Below are positions 43,939 through 55,543 of a stretch of DNA of 64,000 nt, piece after piece. The number at the start of each line of letters is the position of its first letter. The stretch's first letter is position 1. Under the pieces are notes generated by a model. It saw only the letters and a list, made by a program, of their open reading frames with translations, did not search any database and was not told the origin of the DNA. The stretch is from Diploscapter coronatus. Taxonomy: Eukaryota > Nematoda > Chromadorea > Rhabditida > Rhabditidae. Position numbers and translations under genes: made by a program. Where the stretch lies: NCBI GenBank assembly GCA_964036155.1, contig OZ038422.1, positions 39,083,201 through 39,147,200 of the forward strand, read 5' to 3'.

Positions 43939-45604
43939 ATGACTGAAGGGGACGCGGGAGGCACGATGAGCGTAACGCTACACGGAGTCACCGACACTTT
44001 GTCGCCTGAAAATAAAAAGGTTCGCATTTTTAACGAAGCTTTTTCATGGCTTCCTGCATAATTCATCAGAAAGTCCATCATCACCAGCATTTGTAAAATT
44101 CAGCACTTCTTCATTTTCCTACACTCCCTAACCCTAAACCCAATGAATTTTACAAATCGGTGCTAGTGGTTTTCTTATAAACTATACAGACAGCCTTTTT
44201 CATTAGAAAATAGCTATAAATTGATTTCAGTACGCAGGAGCCCTAAAAGCAGCAGCAGAGGCATTCCACGATGCAGAAGAGATTTTCAACGATCCGACGT
44301 ATGCCAACAAAACAGGATGGTGGGAGGATGTGAGATTTTTCAGCTAAAGAAATAATTGGAAAAAAAAACATCTTCAGAAGACGAACGATGATGGAGATAT
44401 CGTCTATGCGAAGGACACACCCAAAGGACGAATGGTTACTGTATCGGTACGTCTTTGATATGTTATTTCAGAATTCTACTTTCATTTGACTTTTGGAAAA
44501 GCTACAAAAACGCAAGTTGTAAAATACACTGGTTTTCAATAATCGTATCCATTTTTGAAACTTTCTCTTTTACAATCTGACTTTTTGAAAGAAAGGTGAG
44601 CTTTCCAAAAAATCATCAATTTCGAAAACTTCAGCCCATTTTAGTAATCCATATGATTGAATATGCATTGTTTAGAGAATTAAGATTTTGTTGATTTTCA
44701 GGCCGAAATGTCCTTTGACGTGGACAACGTGATGAGCCACACGTGGAAGGACGTGGCCACTCTGCCGCAATGGAATCCAAACATCAACTTCGCCTCGGTG
44801 ATCGCCTCTCCCACTGACAACTTCGATATCATTACTGTGAGTTTGCAGAATTCCAAAAGACTTTCCTAATACTGTTCCTACAATTTCGTTGACTCACTAT
44901 AGCTGCCACCTTCTTTTTGGAAACTAACAAGTGAAAAGGGTGGGAATTACACAAGAGTAGGAGAGCGGGAATTACAAGTGACCGAATTCATTTTTTATTC
45001 AATTTCAAACTTGTTGAATGGAAAGAATTGGCATAATTTAGTACGGCAACAACGACGTTCTCGTCGTGAGTGGCAGAGAGTTCGTGTCCGGAAGAATCTA
45101 CAGAAAAACACATGACGGCTACATTCTCGCATCGAGAAGCTACGAAATTCCAGGAATTCCGAAAATGAAGGGCAAAGTCAGGTGACGGAGATGTCGTTTG
45201 ACAGAAAATGATAATGTAAAAAATTCCAGGGCAAACCTGATTCTGGCGGGTGCTAGATTCAGAAGACACCCGGAAAAGGCGGACATGACTCTGACTGACG
45301 TCGTCATGATGGTCGACTTGAAGGGAATGCTCCCGAAATTCCTCGTCAATCAGGTTAGAATTTAGAATCTGAAATTTTGTGGAATTAGAAAAAAAAAAAA
45401 ACGAAAAAATTGTAACTTCTCCATGCCATTGTCACTTGTTTTCTTCTGCGATTCAAGTAACATAAATTCCTGAGAATTGAAATTTTTGAAAATATAAAAT
45501 TTCAGGTGATGGGCAAGATCATGTTGATGGACACGGAAAACAATCGAAAACATTTCAATGAACTTGCCAAGCAAAAAGCCAACGGAGGCGCTGCAAAGAA
45601 TTAG
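43939..45604 (+). CDS. START-domain lipid-transfer protein (StAR-related)
   Basis: START domains hold a single lipid (often sterol or phospholipid) in a hydrophobic cavity and move it between membranes. Exons: 43939-44019, 44231-44329, 44378-44446, 44702-44836, 45042-45181, 45230-45353 and 45506-45604; 747 nt, 248 residues. The domain covers most of the protein: GDIVYAKDTPKGRMVTV, then VMSHTWKDVATLPQWNPNIN (matching the StAR EEMPEWNP motif), VVSGREFVSGRIYRK (StAR VSSRDFVNVRR), and DLKGMLPKFLVNQVMGKIML (StAR DLKGRLPRYLIHQ). There is no mitochondrial presequence or membrane segment, so it is probably cytosolic, nearest the STARD1/3 subgroup. The ATG follows two bases after a GATCTTTAG acceptor, a likely spliced-leader site. 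The bound lipid cannot be read from the sequence. Confidence 0.9.
44083..44169. repeat. Inverted-repeat element, family D copy 2
   Basis: Arms CAGCATTTGTAAAATTCA / TGAATTTTACAAATCGGTGCTAG; interior TACACTCCCTAACCC resembles the copy at 19161-19232. It lies in intron 1 of the START gene. Confidence 0.55.
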
Positions 45605-48097
45605 GATCTTATATTCTCCTCAAACTTTACACATTTTAGTCTAATTTTAGAATATCCAAATTTTTTTTCAAATGTGATTTCCAAAAAATAGAATATCGAA
45701 AATAGTGCCTTTTTTATAAAAGAATACAAAATTCAGAGGGTCATATTGTATCAGGTTGCCTTTTGAGCATTTCCAATTTCCAAATTACTTATCTACGCAC
45801 CTTTTGAGAATTCTAGTTGATCTTTCCCTAGTCGTTAAATCCAGATTAAAAATAACATGAAGATAAAGGTTTTATGTTTTAAATTTTATTTTGAAAAGTC
45901 ACAAGCTTTCAGGCTTGCTTCACACTTTACTTGCATTTTAGTTTTAGTTTTCGCTTTTTATTTGCACTTTTACAGTTCAAAATTTTCGGGACGTGTTCAT
46001 ACTGCAAAAATGTGGAGAGTCTGTTTTGCAGAGGCCTTTCGGAGAGCAAAAGAACGCGTTTTTCTTCTGTTCTCAATTTAAATTCTCCTTGCGAAAACCG
46101 AATTTCCCATTTTCGTAGTCTGATCGTCCATCCTAATTTCCAACTTTCAGTATTTTTTAAATTTTTAGTTGAAAAAGTGGCAAGATTTGTTTGGCTACGA
46201 TTGCACACTAATCCACGCATCTTAGTTGCAGAAATACTGGCACTCGACCGCGCCCCCTGTGTCGTTTGTGTGTGTGGATGCAGACAGACGCTGCAGGCAG
46301 CCTAGGCCACCTCATCGACTTTGCTGACTGCCCGCTTTCTTCCTTATTCCTTACGTAAGGAAGGCACAGGCATTAGGGCACTAAGTTCCTCATCTTCTTT
46401 CCCCTCTCACTCGATTCCCCGAAACTGAACACACGCCAAGTCGCGTCAACTTTCCCCAGAGCGCTTTTTGTCGAATGAGAGTTTCAGAGAAATTTCTTTC
46501 TCTGAAACTGAATCCAAATCGATTTTCGGAAGCTTCGGTTACAGTTTTTCAATCTTCATTTCAAACGAAACTGAATCAGAAATTTCGTTTCTAGCCCATT
46601 TCAATTTGGTTCAATTTCTACCCGTCGAATTTTGCTCCGATGATTAATCACGTTCAGGCGCTTCAACTCACGCCACTTTCATGGGGTTCGAGATTAGTTT
46701 CATGCAGGAATCCTTAGGATTAGCCTTTATCACCATCAAAATCAAATAATATCGACCCGAGCGAGCTGGGAAGACGTGTTACCTTTTCTCAGCGTCATTT
46801 TGTGCTCCTCTCGTAATTTCCAATATCTTTGCTCCGCCGTTTCCCATACATATCATTCCCAATTCAGATTTCCATTTCCTCGTTATCATCATCTTCTGCT
46901 TTTCTTTTCGGGTTTTCTTCATTTTTTATGTGCCCACAGCCGCCCGACATTCAGCTTCTTCTCGAGGCTGCTCAAGGCCTTCTGCTTATTGATTGTGCTC
47001 GGGCTTTTGGGAGTGCAGTGAAAGCAGCAAAAGGAGGAGGAGGAGGGAAAGGAGCGGAATAATGCAGAAAATGCAGGAAAGCGTTTGGGAGGAAAGAGGA
47101 TAGAGCTGTGCGGGGTTAGGCAACGAGCAGCAACGAAAACCAATATTCCCTCTCCTCTTTTTGGGGCTAAACCTCCTGAATCCTTCTGTTCTCAGCCAGG
47201 AAAACAACGCGCAACTTGACAGGAATTTTGTCGTTTTTAGGAGAATTTTGATAACTTCTCGGCAATTTTCTATTTTGCTTTCATCCTTCCCAGTCATTTT
47301 TCACTTTTGAAGGCGCGTTCGAATATCACGAAATCCACAAGCATTTTTCAAACTTCACTGAAAACCTCTTTGCAGTCTCAATTTTCTGCCACTGGACTAA
47401 GTTCTCTGTCGCATTTCTTCTCCCGTCTTCCCTTTTCTGCTCATTTCGTTTTTTCCACGGTCCAAGTTGCTATTTTGTTGTATTTGTTTCGTCAAACCTT
47501 AACCAAATAGCAAGCTCGAGTACGAAATTTTCACAGTTCAATCACGTGCTCCCTGCGAGCAAACGTACCCCCGCTAAATACAGTCTGCGCACTCCCTCAC
47601 TTCCTCCCTGTGCACGGTGCGCGAAATGAGAAAAGTAAAGACTAACTTTCACTTCGCAATTTTTCTTCCCCTTCATTTCTTCATCCCTTCGTCCACTTCA
47701 CTTATTGGTGACTAAACACAGCCAATCAATATCGTTTTCATTTCCATTTTCCTTCCTTATCGCCTCTCCTCAAATTTGATATTCGATTTGTTTATTTTAT
47801 CAACCTTGTGCTTTTTCCCTACATTCCGCGTGTAAACTATCTCCGCGTTTATCGTTTTATCAACTGTTCTTCTGCGCAGATTTTACCAGCAAAACATCAC
47901 TAAAGTTTCTAAAAAAAGAAAAAAAAAACTCATCAAATTGGTGAGTGAGACTCATAAACTCAGAGTGACAGTTGTTTGCTGGTGAATTTTCAAATTTTCA
48001 ATTTTGGTTTTTGCAGGTTGAATCTCATTCTTGCGGGGCGCTTGCGAGCATTTTCCTCGTCGATCGTGTTGTCATCTGAATCCGTCAGAAAGCAGCC
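45605..48097 (+). other. Upstream region and 5' UTR of unc-11
   Basis: No separate gene is seen. A TTTTGCAG acceptor at about 48009-48016, 81 bp before the unc-11 ATG, suggests a spliced 5' untranslated exon or a trans-splice site. Around 46.25-46.55 kb there is a 16-bp perfect palindrome around TTACGTAA and a 13-bp-stem hairpin. Pyrimidine-rich tracts fill 47.3-47.8 kb. Confidence 0.45.
46348..46363. promoter_or_regulatory. Perfect 16-bp palindrome around TTACGTAA
   Basis: TTCCTTACGTAAGGAA is its own complement. TTACGTAA is the classic site for PAR/NFIL3-type bZIP factors. It lies 1.7 kb upstream of the unc-11 start codon and may be one of its regulatory sites. Confidence 0.4.
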
Positions 48098-51000
48098 ATG
48101 CAGACCATCGAAAAGGCCCTGCATCAGCCGATGCCCTTTACTACGGGCGGACAGACCATTTCGGACAGGTACAGAAAAGTTAAAAAGAAAAAAAACGGAA
48201 AAGTATATTTTTCTCTTGAAAAGTCGAAAAGAAAGCTATTATTTGAGATAAAAGCACATGCTCACGGGGAAAAAAGTACTGAAATATGGAAGAAACTACT
48301 CGAGTCTCGGGGATAATTGAATTTTCATTTTCGAACGTTGCAGACTAACTGCCGCAAAGCACTCCCTGGCTGGGAGTCAATTGGGCAAGACCATCTGCAA
48401 GGCAACCACCGAGGAATTGATGGCGCCCAAGAAGAAACATCTTGATTGTAAGAATTTGGGAATTAAAAAAAACATCGGGCATCAATTGAAAAAAAAATAA
48501 GACAGGATAATGATAAACGTCACCTCTATCCCAATGTATTAACTAAAGATTCTTCATTTTTAGACAATATTCATTCTAAAATTATTCTTGAGTGGCTTAA
48601 AAATTGATTATTTCTAATTTTGAAAAAATGACGTATTTTGCAGATCTTCTACACTGCACGAACGAGCCGAACGTGTCGATTCCCTCCATGGCGAACATGC
48701 TGCTGGAGAGGACGCAGCAGTCCAATTGGACCGTCGTCTACAAGGCGCTCATCACCATCCACAACATTATGTGTTACGGTAACGAGGTCAGTCATTTTTA
48801 AATCAATGAAGTTGGAATAAAGATACCGATTTTTGCAGAGATTCTCCCAATACCTGGCCTCCTGCAATGCAACCATCAATCTTACCAGTTTCTTGGACAA
48901 GAACAGCGCCACTGGTGAGTTTAAAAAGTGCTTCAATAAAAGCTTGAATGAATAATGAAAGGCACTTTCTGTTCAATAATTTTCATGTAAAAATTCTCGT
49001 TGAAATTAATGCAATTAATTTCTGTAAATTCTCGAAGACCTCAAAACCCGATCCACAGAAAAATAGCCTAGCATATCGGGAGGAAAAGAGCGTGCCTTCT
49101 TTTCGTCTCTCTCGAGACGATGTGCTATTTTTCTGCAGACCGATTTGCGGGTCGTGTCTCGAGAAGTCTATTCTCGAAATTTTGTTTGTTTTTAAATTAT
49201 TGAACAAAAAATGCCAAAATCATACTATTTTCTAATGCTTCTGCTTTCAATTGTGATCGCACAGCGCAATTTGTGACATACACAACTCGTATATTTTTCA
49301 AGGTGTGTATTGTCTAAATTCTCATGCACAGCTTTTTTCTACTCGTTGACATGCGCATCTGCTTTATAGAGTATTGCATGGGCTTCTCGTAAAAGCCGTA
49401 CACTAGCAAATAGGGATAAAGGTAGGGGCTCGGTAGGTTAGGCTAGCTTTTTCTAGAAATACTCTGCACACATGCTGCTCATCATTTTAGGACTGAATAT
49501 AGCCTGCCTTTTCCTATCCCTTGTATACAGCCATATAGATTTGACAAGTGTACGACTCTTGCAAGGAGCCTTTTGCATGAATTAAGTCAGATTAGTTAGT
49601 TAGCCACCTGCTTGAATGTCGTGTTGGTGTTCAGCTGCACATTGTTTGCCGGTTTCGCCCAACTCTCCGCTGCTCGCACTGCACCCCCAGCACTATTATA
49701 AGCTCGGCATTTCCCCCAGACAGATTCGATATCCAGATTACTACGGCAATACTGCCTCCGAACTCAATGGCCATTCATCATACAACAAATCGGCTTTCAT
49801 GTACAATCCCAGTAAGTTAGGACAACAACAAACTAGTTATAGAAATTTGAAGAATCTCGCCTTGAATTTAAAATTTGCAACTTCACTAGCTCTAAAACTA
49901 ATCATAGAAGCTAGAAATTCCGACTTGGTTAAGTAATTCTCACTGATTGAGTTTGGTTGTGGTGATAGTGATAGTAGTTTTTAGATTTTCCGAAAACTCA
50001 TAGCTTGTGAACTAATTTGCGTAGCGATAATTCACTTACCTACCTTCCTGTATACAGTATACTTTTTCGAGTTTCGAATTTTAAAAACTTAGCCACTTTT
50101 CGTTGTTTTTGACTTTTGCTTTTAAGTTTCGATACTAACAAAAAATTTAGATGATTTTTATGAAAAAAAACAAAAATTTCAGGATATGACATGTCAAATC
50201 ACGTGCGTCGCTACGGAAAGTACATCGGGGAGAAGATCGCCACCTACAGAACGTGCGCTTTCGACTTCTGCAAGGTGAAGCGGGGTAGGGAGGACGGAAT
50301 GCTCAGGAAGATGCACGCCGATAAGGTGGGGCAAATCAACAACTAATGTTATCTTCTTTTCTGAAAAAAAATGTCCTGATTTCAAAAATCGAAATAAAAA
50401 TAAGACAATCCTTCACAAATGACATTCTCAACAAATTTACTCACTTATGAGAAACGTTTTTTTAATTCTAAAAAGATAAGAATAAACTTATTTTATTTTT
50501 TGCAGCTGCTAAAAACGCTGCCGATCCTGCAGAACCAGATCGACGCGCTGCTGGAATTCCAGGTCTCGTCCAGCGAGCTAAACAACGGCGTCATCAACTG
50601 CTCCTTCATTCTCCTATTCCGCGACCTCATCAGACTCTTCGCCTGCTACAATGATGGTTAGAAAAATAGAACTCTCACTTGATGGCCTCGACACATGACA
50701 CTTCTTTTAGAATTTAATGGCACACTTTTTCGAAGGATAAAGACAGACATTTTCCTCTCCGTATGAAACGAACTGTCATATTCTAAAAAGAGGTTGCCAT
50801 CCAGATCGCCATTTATAAATTCTCGGATAAATTTGAGTCTGAAAGAAATAAAATTTCAGGAATTATTAATCTTCTGGAAAAGTACTTCTCCATGAACAAG
50901 AAGCAGTGCCGCGAGGCGCTCGACACTTACAAAGGATTTTTGGTAAGGAAATTGGGCAAAGAAAATAATCTGGATTATGAGAGTGCAATATTCATGTTTG

Positions 51001-54000
51001 GGGAAAATCTTGAAATTGAAGCCGGGGATTCGAATTTTCATATTTTTATGATCTTGAAAATCTATCGTGACAGTAATAATCCAGCAAACAAATATTCGTA
51101 GATTGTGCTAGGAAGCACTAATGAAATTGATTTAAATTCTGACATTATTCTTGTATTGGATTTTGACATTCGAAAAAGAGCCAGTTTGTTAAAAAAAATA
51201 AGCAAACTTTCAGACCCGTCTGGACAAAGTGGCGGAATTCCTGCGAGTGGCCGAGTCCGTGGGCATCGACAAGGGCGAGATCCCCGATCTGACTCGAGCC
51301 CCAGCAAGTCTTCTCGAGGCTCTGGAATCACATCTCATTCAGCTAGAAGGAGGCCGCCCACCTCCCCCTCAAGCGCATAATATCGTAAGGAAATTTACTT
51401 CTTAGATAAAAAAATCTATCTGAAGACAAAATTGGGAATTTCTAATAGCATTCTGCTCATTATTAATTGAAGAGAACGTCGATACTCAAAAATTGTTACG
51501 CTATTCGTCTCGTTTCTCTTCAACGCGATTCACCATTTCGCTCCCCAAATTCGGTTTCTAATTGCTGCGCATGAATATGTCGGATTTGCTCTCCAATCAA
51601 CGATACAAGACCATCTTCTTGGAAAATTCGAAGAGGTCTTATTAGAAGAGTAAAAAGAAAGCTCTTAACTTTCCTAATGAATTCCTCAGACTTGTTGATA
51701 AAAACCAGAATAAAGTGATTTTTTTCAGTTCGCCCAGACCCAGAACCAGGTTCAAATGTTCTCCTCGGCTGGTGGATTCCAGGGCGTGCCCCAAGTGACC
51801 GAGGCAGACAGACAGCGCTTTTTAGAGCTCGAAAGACAGAAAATGCAGCAGTACGAGCAGGAGAGGAGGATGAATGCGCAAGGAGGTAGGAATATTCAGA
51901 CGATTACCCAGGCCGTGCGAATATATAAAATAAAAATAATCGAAACTTTCGCACGGCTCTGATCATGACTTCTAAACTCCAAATTTTTCGAATGCAAAAA
52001 TAAAGGTCAAGTTTTCTTTTTCTTTCCCCATGCTATTTTCCAAAAAAAAGAGTGAAAATTACGGCGGGCCAAAATTTATTTAAAAATAAAAAGAAATTCA
52101 GTTGGCTCTTCCAACAACCCGTTCTCTCAAGAAGCGGCTGCAAACGTTCAGGGTCAAAAGAAGAACGACGATTTACTTGATTTCTTTTCGCAGGTTTGGC
52201 CTCCTGTGTTATATTGTTGATGTCGAAATCTGGAAGGTCTAAAATTATGAGAGAAGTGATTTTAGGCTAGTCTCGCTTCTTTTCGCGTGCTACTTTTTTC
52301 GATTTTCTAACCGGTAAAAATAACTACTACTTTGCACCTCCCAGATTTCGTCATAAACAATACACTGCCAGAATATCGACACTGTCTGTAAAATACCTCG
52401 AATCGCTTTTCCTATTTTTCCTTTGTCTACACTCTCACCTTAAAATCGCAGTGTCTAATACAGCAAGCCCTCAGGGGTTTAACCAGGGAAATACGGTATG
52501 ATACGAATAAGAAAAATTCAGCCTGCAACTACTACCGATTCGACCAACCCATTCGCCCAATTCAGCTCAGCCGGACCGACAGCCACCAGTCAGGCACAGG
52601 TCCAGCAGCAGCCGCAAATTCCCCTCGCCGCACTCTATCAGAATCAGGGCGTCATGGGCATTCCAGGCTATGGAATGACCGCTCAACAGATGATGTATCC
52701 CCAAATGGGAGGACAGGTAAACGATTGAATTTTTGAAAAAGATGAATATGAATATTTTCAGATGGCCTACATGCAACAGCAGCAGCCCGCCTATACTCAG
52801 CCATACGGAGTCCCTTCTGTAGCCGCCAACAATGGAGTTCAAGGTTAGATTCGGAGAAAATTGAAATTCTTGAATTTTCTCGAATTCAGCAGAAAATTCA
52901 ACAAGAACTAGAATATTGACGTTGTGAATAGACTGGGGTACTCGAAAATTTGTGTTGCCTAAGTTTGAGCCAACGTTTCGAGTTCCCTAGGAATTCTAGT
53001 GGTGTAGTTCTATCTATCTATTTTATTTGACGTTCTACCGAATGAGCCTCTACGGGAGACACTTTCTCCCAGTCATTTCGTCGTGATTCGTAATTTCGTC
53101 GTTTTATCGCATTTCTTTTGTCGTGTAGTGATTTTCACTCGAATGTTTGATTTTCTTTGTAAAATCGCGAAATATTCAAGTTCCCCAACCACCTGCTGCA
53201 GCAGCAGCAGCAGAATTCAACCCGTTTATGGAACCGAGTGGGGTGCCTCCACAGGTCCCGCCGCCCCCTGTGCCCTTCCCTCCAACAATGACGAAACAAC
53301 AATCAGTGACGAGTCCACCAGATTTTGGAGCCAACCCTTTCGCCACTAGTGAGTCGGCGGATGCAAGCGTAGAGCAGCCTGGATTCAACCCTTTTGCAAC
53401 TGAAGCGAGTGAAGAAAAGGGTAGGGTAATCTTTCCTGAGAGAAACTTGGAAAATACACCACTTTTTATTCCCTCCTTACTGGCAATTCACATTCTTTTC
53501 GATTGCATTGTTTTCTTCCATGATGCAAATTTCTCGCCTGTGTATTTTCCAGGTATCGATAAATTCTATCAGTTGTCATAAAATTTTGACGTATTTTGTT
53601 GCTAACTGTGCAAAGCTTCAGAATTCGCACCGACCTTCGAAAGCCCACAGCAACCACCAACCGAGCAGAGTAAGTCGTAGTGAATGTGAAAATGAAGACT
53701 TTAAAGTTGGGAAATTTCAAGCTCTCATTTTAGGCTTTGGTTCTGGGGTTGTGAGCGCCCAGCCGGACTTTCAAGGCGCTCCAAATCTGCCGCCTGCAAA
53801 TCCACATGCACTCGGGATTTATGAGCAGACTCCTTTCTGTGAGTGAGAAATTTAAGTAAAAAGCTCTTCATTTTTTGAGTTCTCGAATGTTTTACCTCCA
53901 TTTTTATAAAATTCGCGCTAATTTTGAAAGGATCGAATTTTAGCAGCGGGAGATTCCAGCTACACCGCACCACCCGCCTTTCCTCCTCACATGATGCAGC

Positions 54001-55543
54001 AAGAGGAAGCTCAGAGTAAATTTTCAAGGAAAAAGTAATAATCAAAATCAAAACTTGCAGATTATCCTTCAGACACTCAAGGTGGAGACAGATTTCGTAT
54101 TTTCGTCGTTGTGATCGTTATTTTTTTTGTTTCATTTTATCGTGACTTGTATTTTACCTGTAGAGGCTCAATCGGTAGAGAAATGCTTTTGAAGGAAGAG
54201 TTGCTCCTCTAGAACTTCCCAGAAAGATAGGCTGGATTTTACATTACAGAAGGTGAAGATAAATGAAATAGGCTGAAACTTCCCATCTCATGTTTATTTT
54301 TCACTTTCTGTAATGTGAAATTTTGCGAGAAGTGCATTTTTTTTAAAGAAAAAAAATTACATTTTGAACTTGCAGCCCCATTCGACCCATTCAAAACGGG
54401 CGTCGCTGCACCAATGGCGAGCTCGACTGCAGGTGGACAGCAGCCGAGGATTGGAGGCGACATCGACTCGGCACTCTCCAACCTGGCTGAGAACCTCAAG
54501 ATCAGTGGACAACAAATCAATCCCAAGTGAGAATTTGTTCTTTTAAAAAAGCTAATGGTTGCAGAATTAGAGTCTGGAGAAGCTAAAGAGAATTTTGAAA
54601 ACCTCAAATGTCTCAAAAAACCCTATCTTGATCGACAATAAACCTAGTAAAATAATTATGTGCAAAAAATCCGACTAAAATACCCGCACACAAACAATAT
54701 TTCATTTTGGGTGTTGAATTTTTACGATTTTTGTTTTTCTTGACAAAATCCTTATTTTCAACTCGAACCACCTTTCTGTTCAAAGAGTTTATCCCAAAAC
54801 GCGATTTGGCATATCTACTTGGAGGGCTTAGGCATAGAAATGAGATCGTTTTGCTATCAAAGCAAAATATATCATTAACTCTTTTCTAAAGAAAAAAATC
54901 GTTCTGAAATTCACAAATTCCAGCAAGCCAATCCCATGGGGCAATGCACCCTCTTCGGGTGGACCTCCCGCTCGACCCCCAGCCCCTTCGACTTCCGTCG
55001 CTCCAATGGCCAACAACCCATTCGCCTCTGCTGCAGTTACTGCCACCTCCTCTGCCTACGGCGCTCAAATGCCCTACGGACAGCCACAGGCGGGATGGGC
55101 CATGCAGCCTGGAATGAGTAAGCTCTTTTTCAATTAATATTTTGGAAATAAAACCTACTTTGATGAGAAAATAGCAGAGGGGACAGAAAGTAGCGTAATT
55201 TGCAAATAACTCGTCTGAAACTATCAGTCATTTTTGACGATGAAGCAGAGTATCGAATTTTAAGATTCTAACGACCCCAACATGCCGGATCTCTTTCAAA
55301 TTTACAAACCAAAAACAATCGTAACTGCTAAAACTCGGTTATCGTCTTTGTAGAACAAAACTCGTGACAACTTGTCAATTTGCAGACATGTACAATCAGC
55401 CGCAAGTCTACCCGCAGATGGCGTATGGTGCAATCCCGCAAATGCCGCAGGGTGGCGGTGGATCCGTCAGCGCGTCTGTCGCAGCTGCACCCCTCGGCCA
55501 GCCACAGACCACCTCTGCGCCAAGCGACCCTTTCGCCTTCTAG
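48098..55543 (+). CDS. unc-11: AP180/CALM clathrin-assembly adaptor
   Basis: Endocytic adaptor that binds PI(4,5)P2 and clathrin and retrieves synaptobrevin at synapses. Twenty exons, 48098-48168 to 55386-55543, total 2457 nt (818 residues). The ANTH domain (residues 1-about 285) has the phosphoinositide site [20 protein letters not shown], then [35 protein letters not shown] and [20 protein letters not shown], all close to CALM. The unstructured tail holds six NPF motifs (EH-domain binding), DLLDFF (clathrin box-like) and two DPF motifs (AP-2 binding), one at the extreme end (SDPFAF). A seven-codon micro-exon lies at 54061-54081. An additional in-phase exon at 49635-49811, listed separately, would insert 59 residues into the ANTH domain. 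Introns hold two dispersed inverted repeats. The start is set by the family N-terminus ([10 protein letters not shown]). Confidence 0.96.
49034..49169. mobile_element. MITE-like element, family E copy 2
   Basis: Contains CCACAGAAAAATAG ... CTATTTTTCTGCAG and ends GAGAAGTCT. The central sequence GGAAAAGAGCGTGCCTTCT matches copy 1. It lies in the unc-11 intron that also carries the candidate cassette exon. Confidence 0.7.
49635..49811 (+). CDS. unc-11: Candidate cassette exon inside the unc-11 ANTH domain
   Basis: In the 1.27-kb intron between exons 48839-48914 (...FLDKNSAT) and 50183-50325 (GYDMSNH...), a TGTTCAG acceptor and an A|GTAAGTT donor bound 177 bases. The phase matches both neighbours (1 in, 1 out) and there is no stop. 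Inclusion would add 59 residues, among them [20 protein letters not shown] and a Ser/Asn/Tyr-rich end ([12 protein letters not shown]), at residue 132. Composition is coding-like (Pro, Tyr, Asn). It is not part of the family core, so it would be an alternative exon. Confidence 0.55.
51466..51599. repeat. Inverted-repeat element, family B copy 2
   Basis: Reverse-oriented relative of 12529-12659, in an unc-11 intron. It retains the CTCTCCAATCA end; the other end is TTGAAGAGAACG. Confidence 0.7.
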
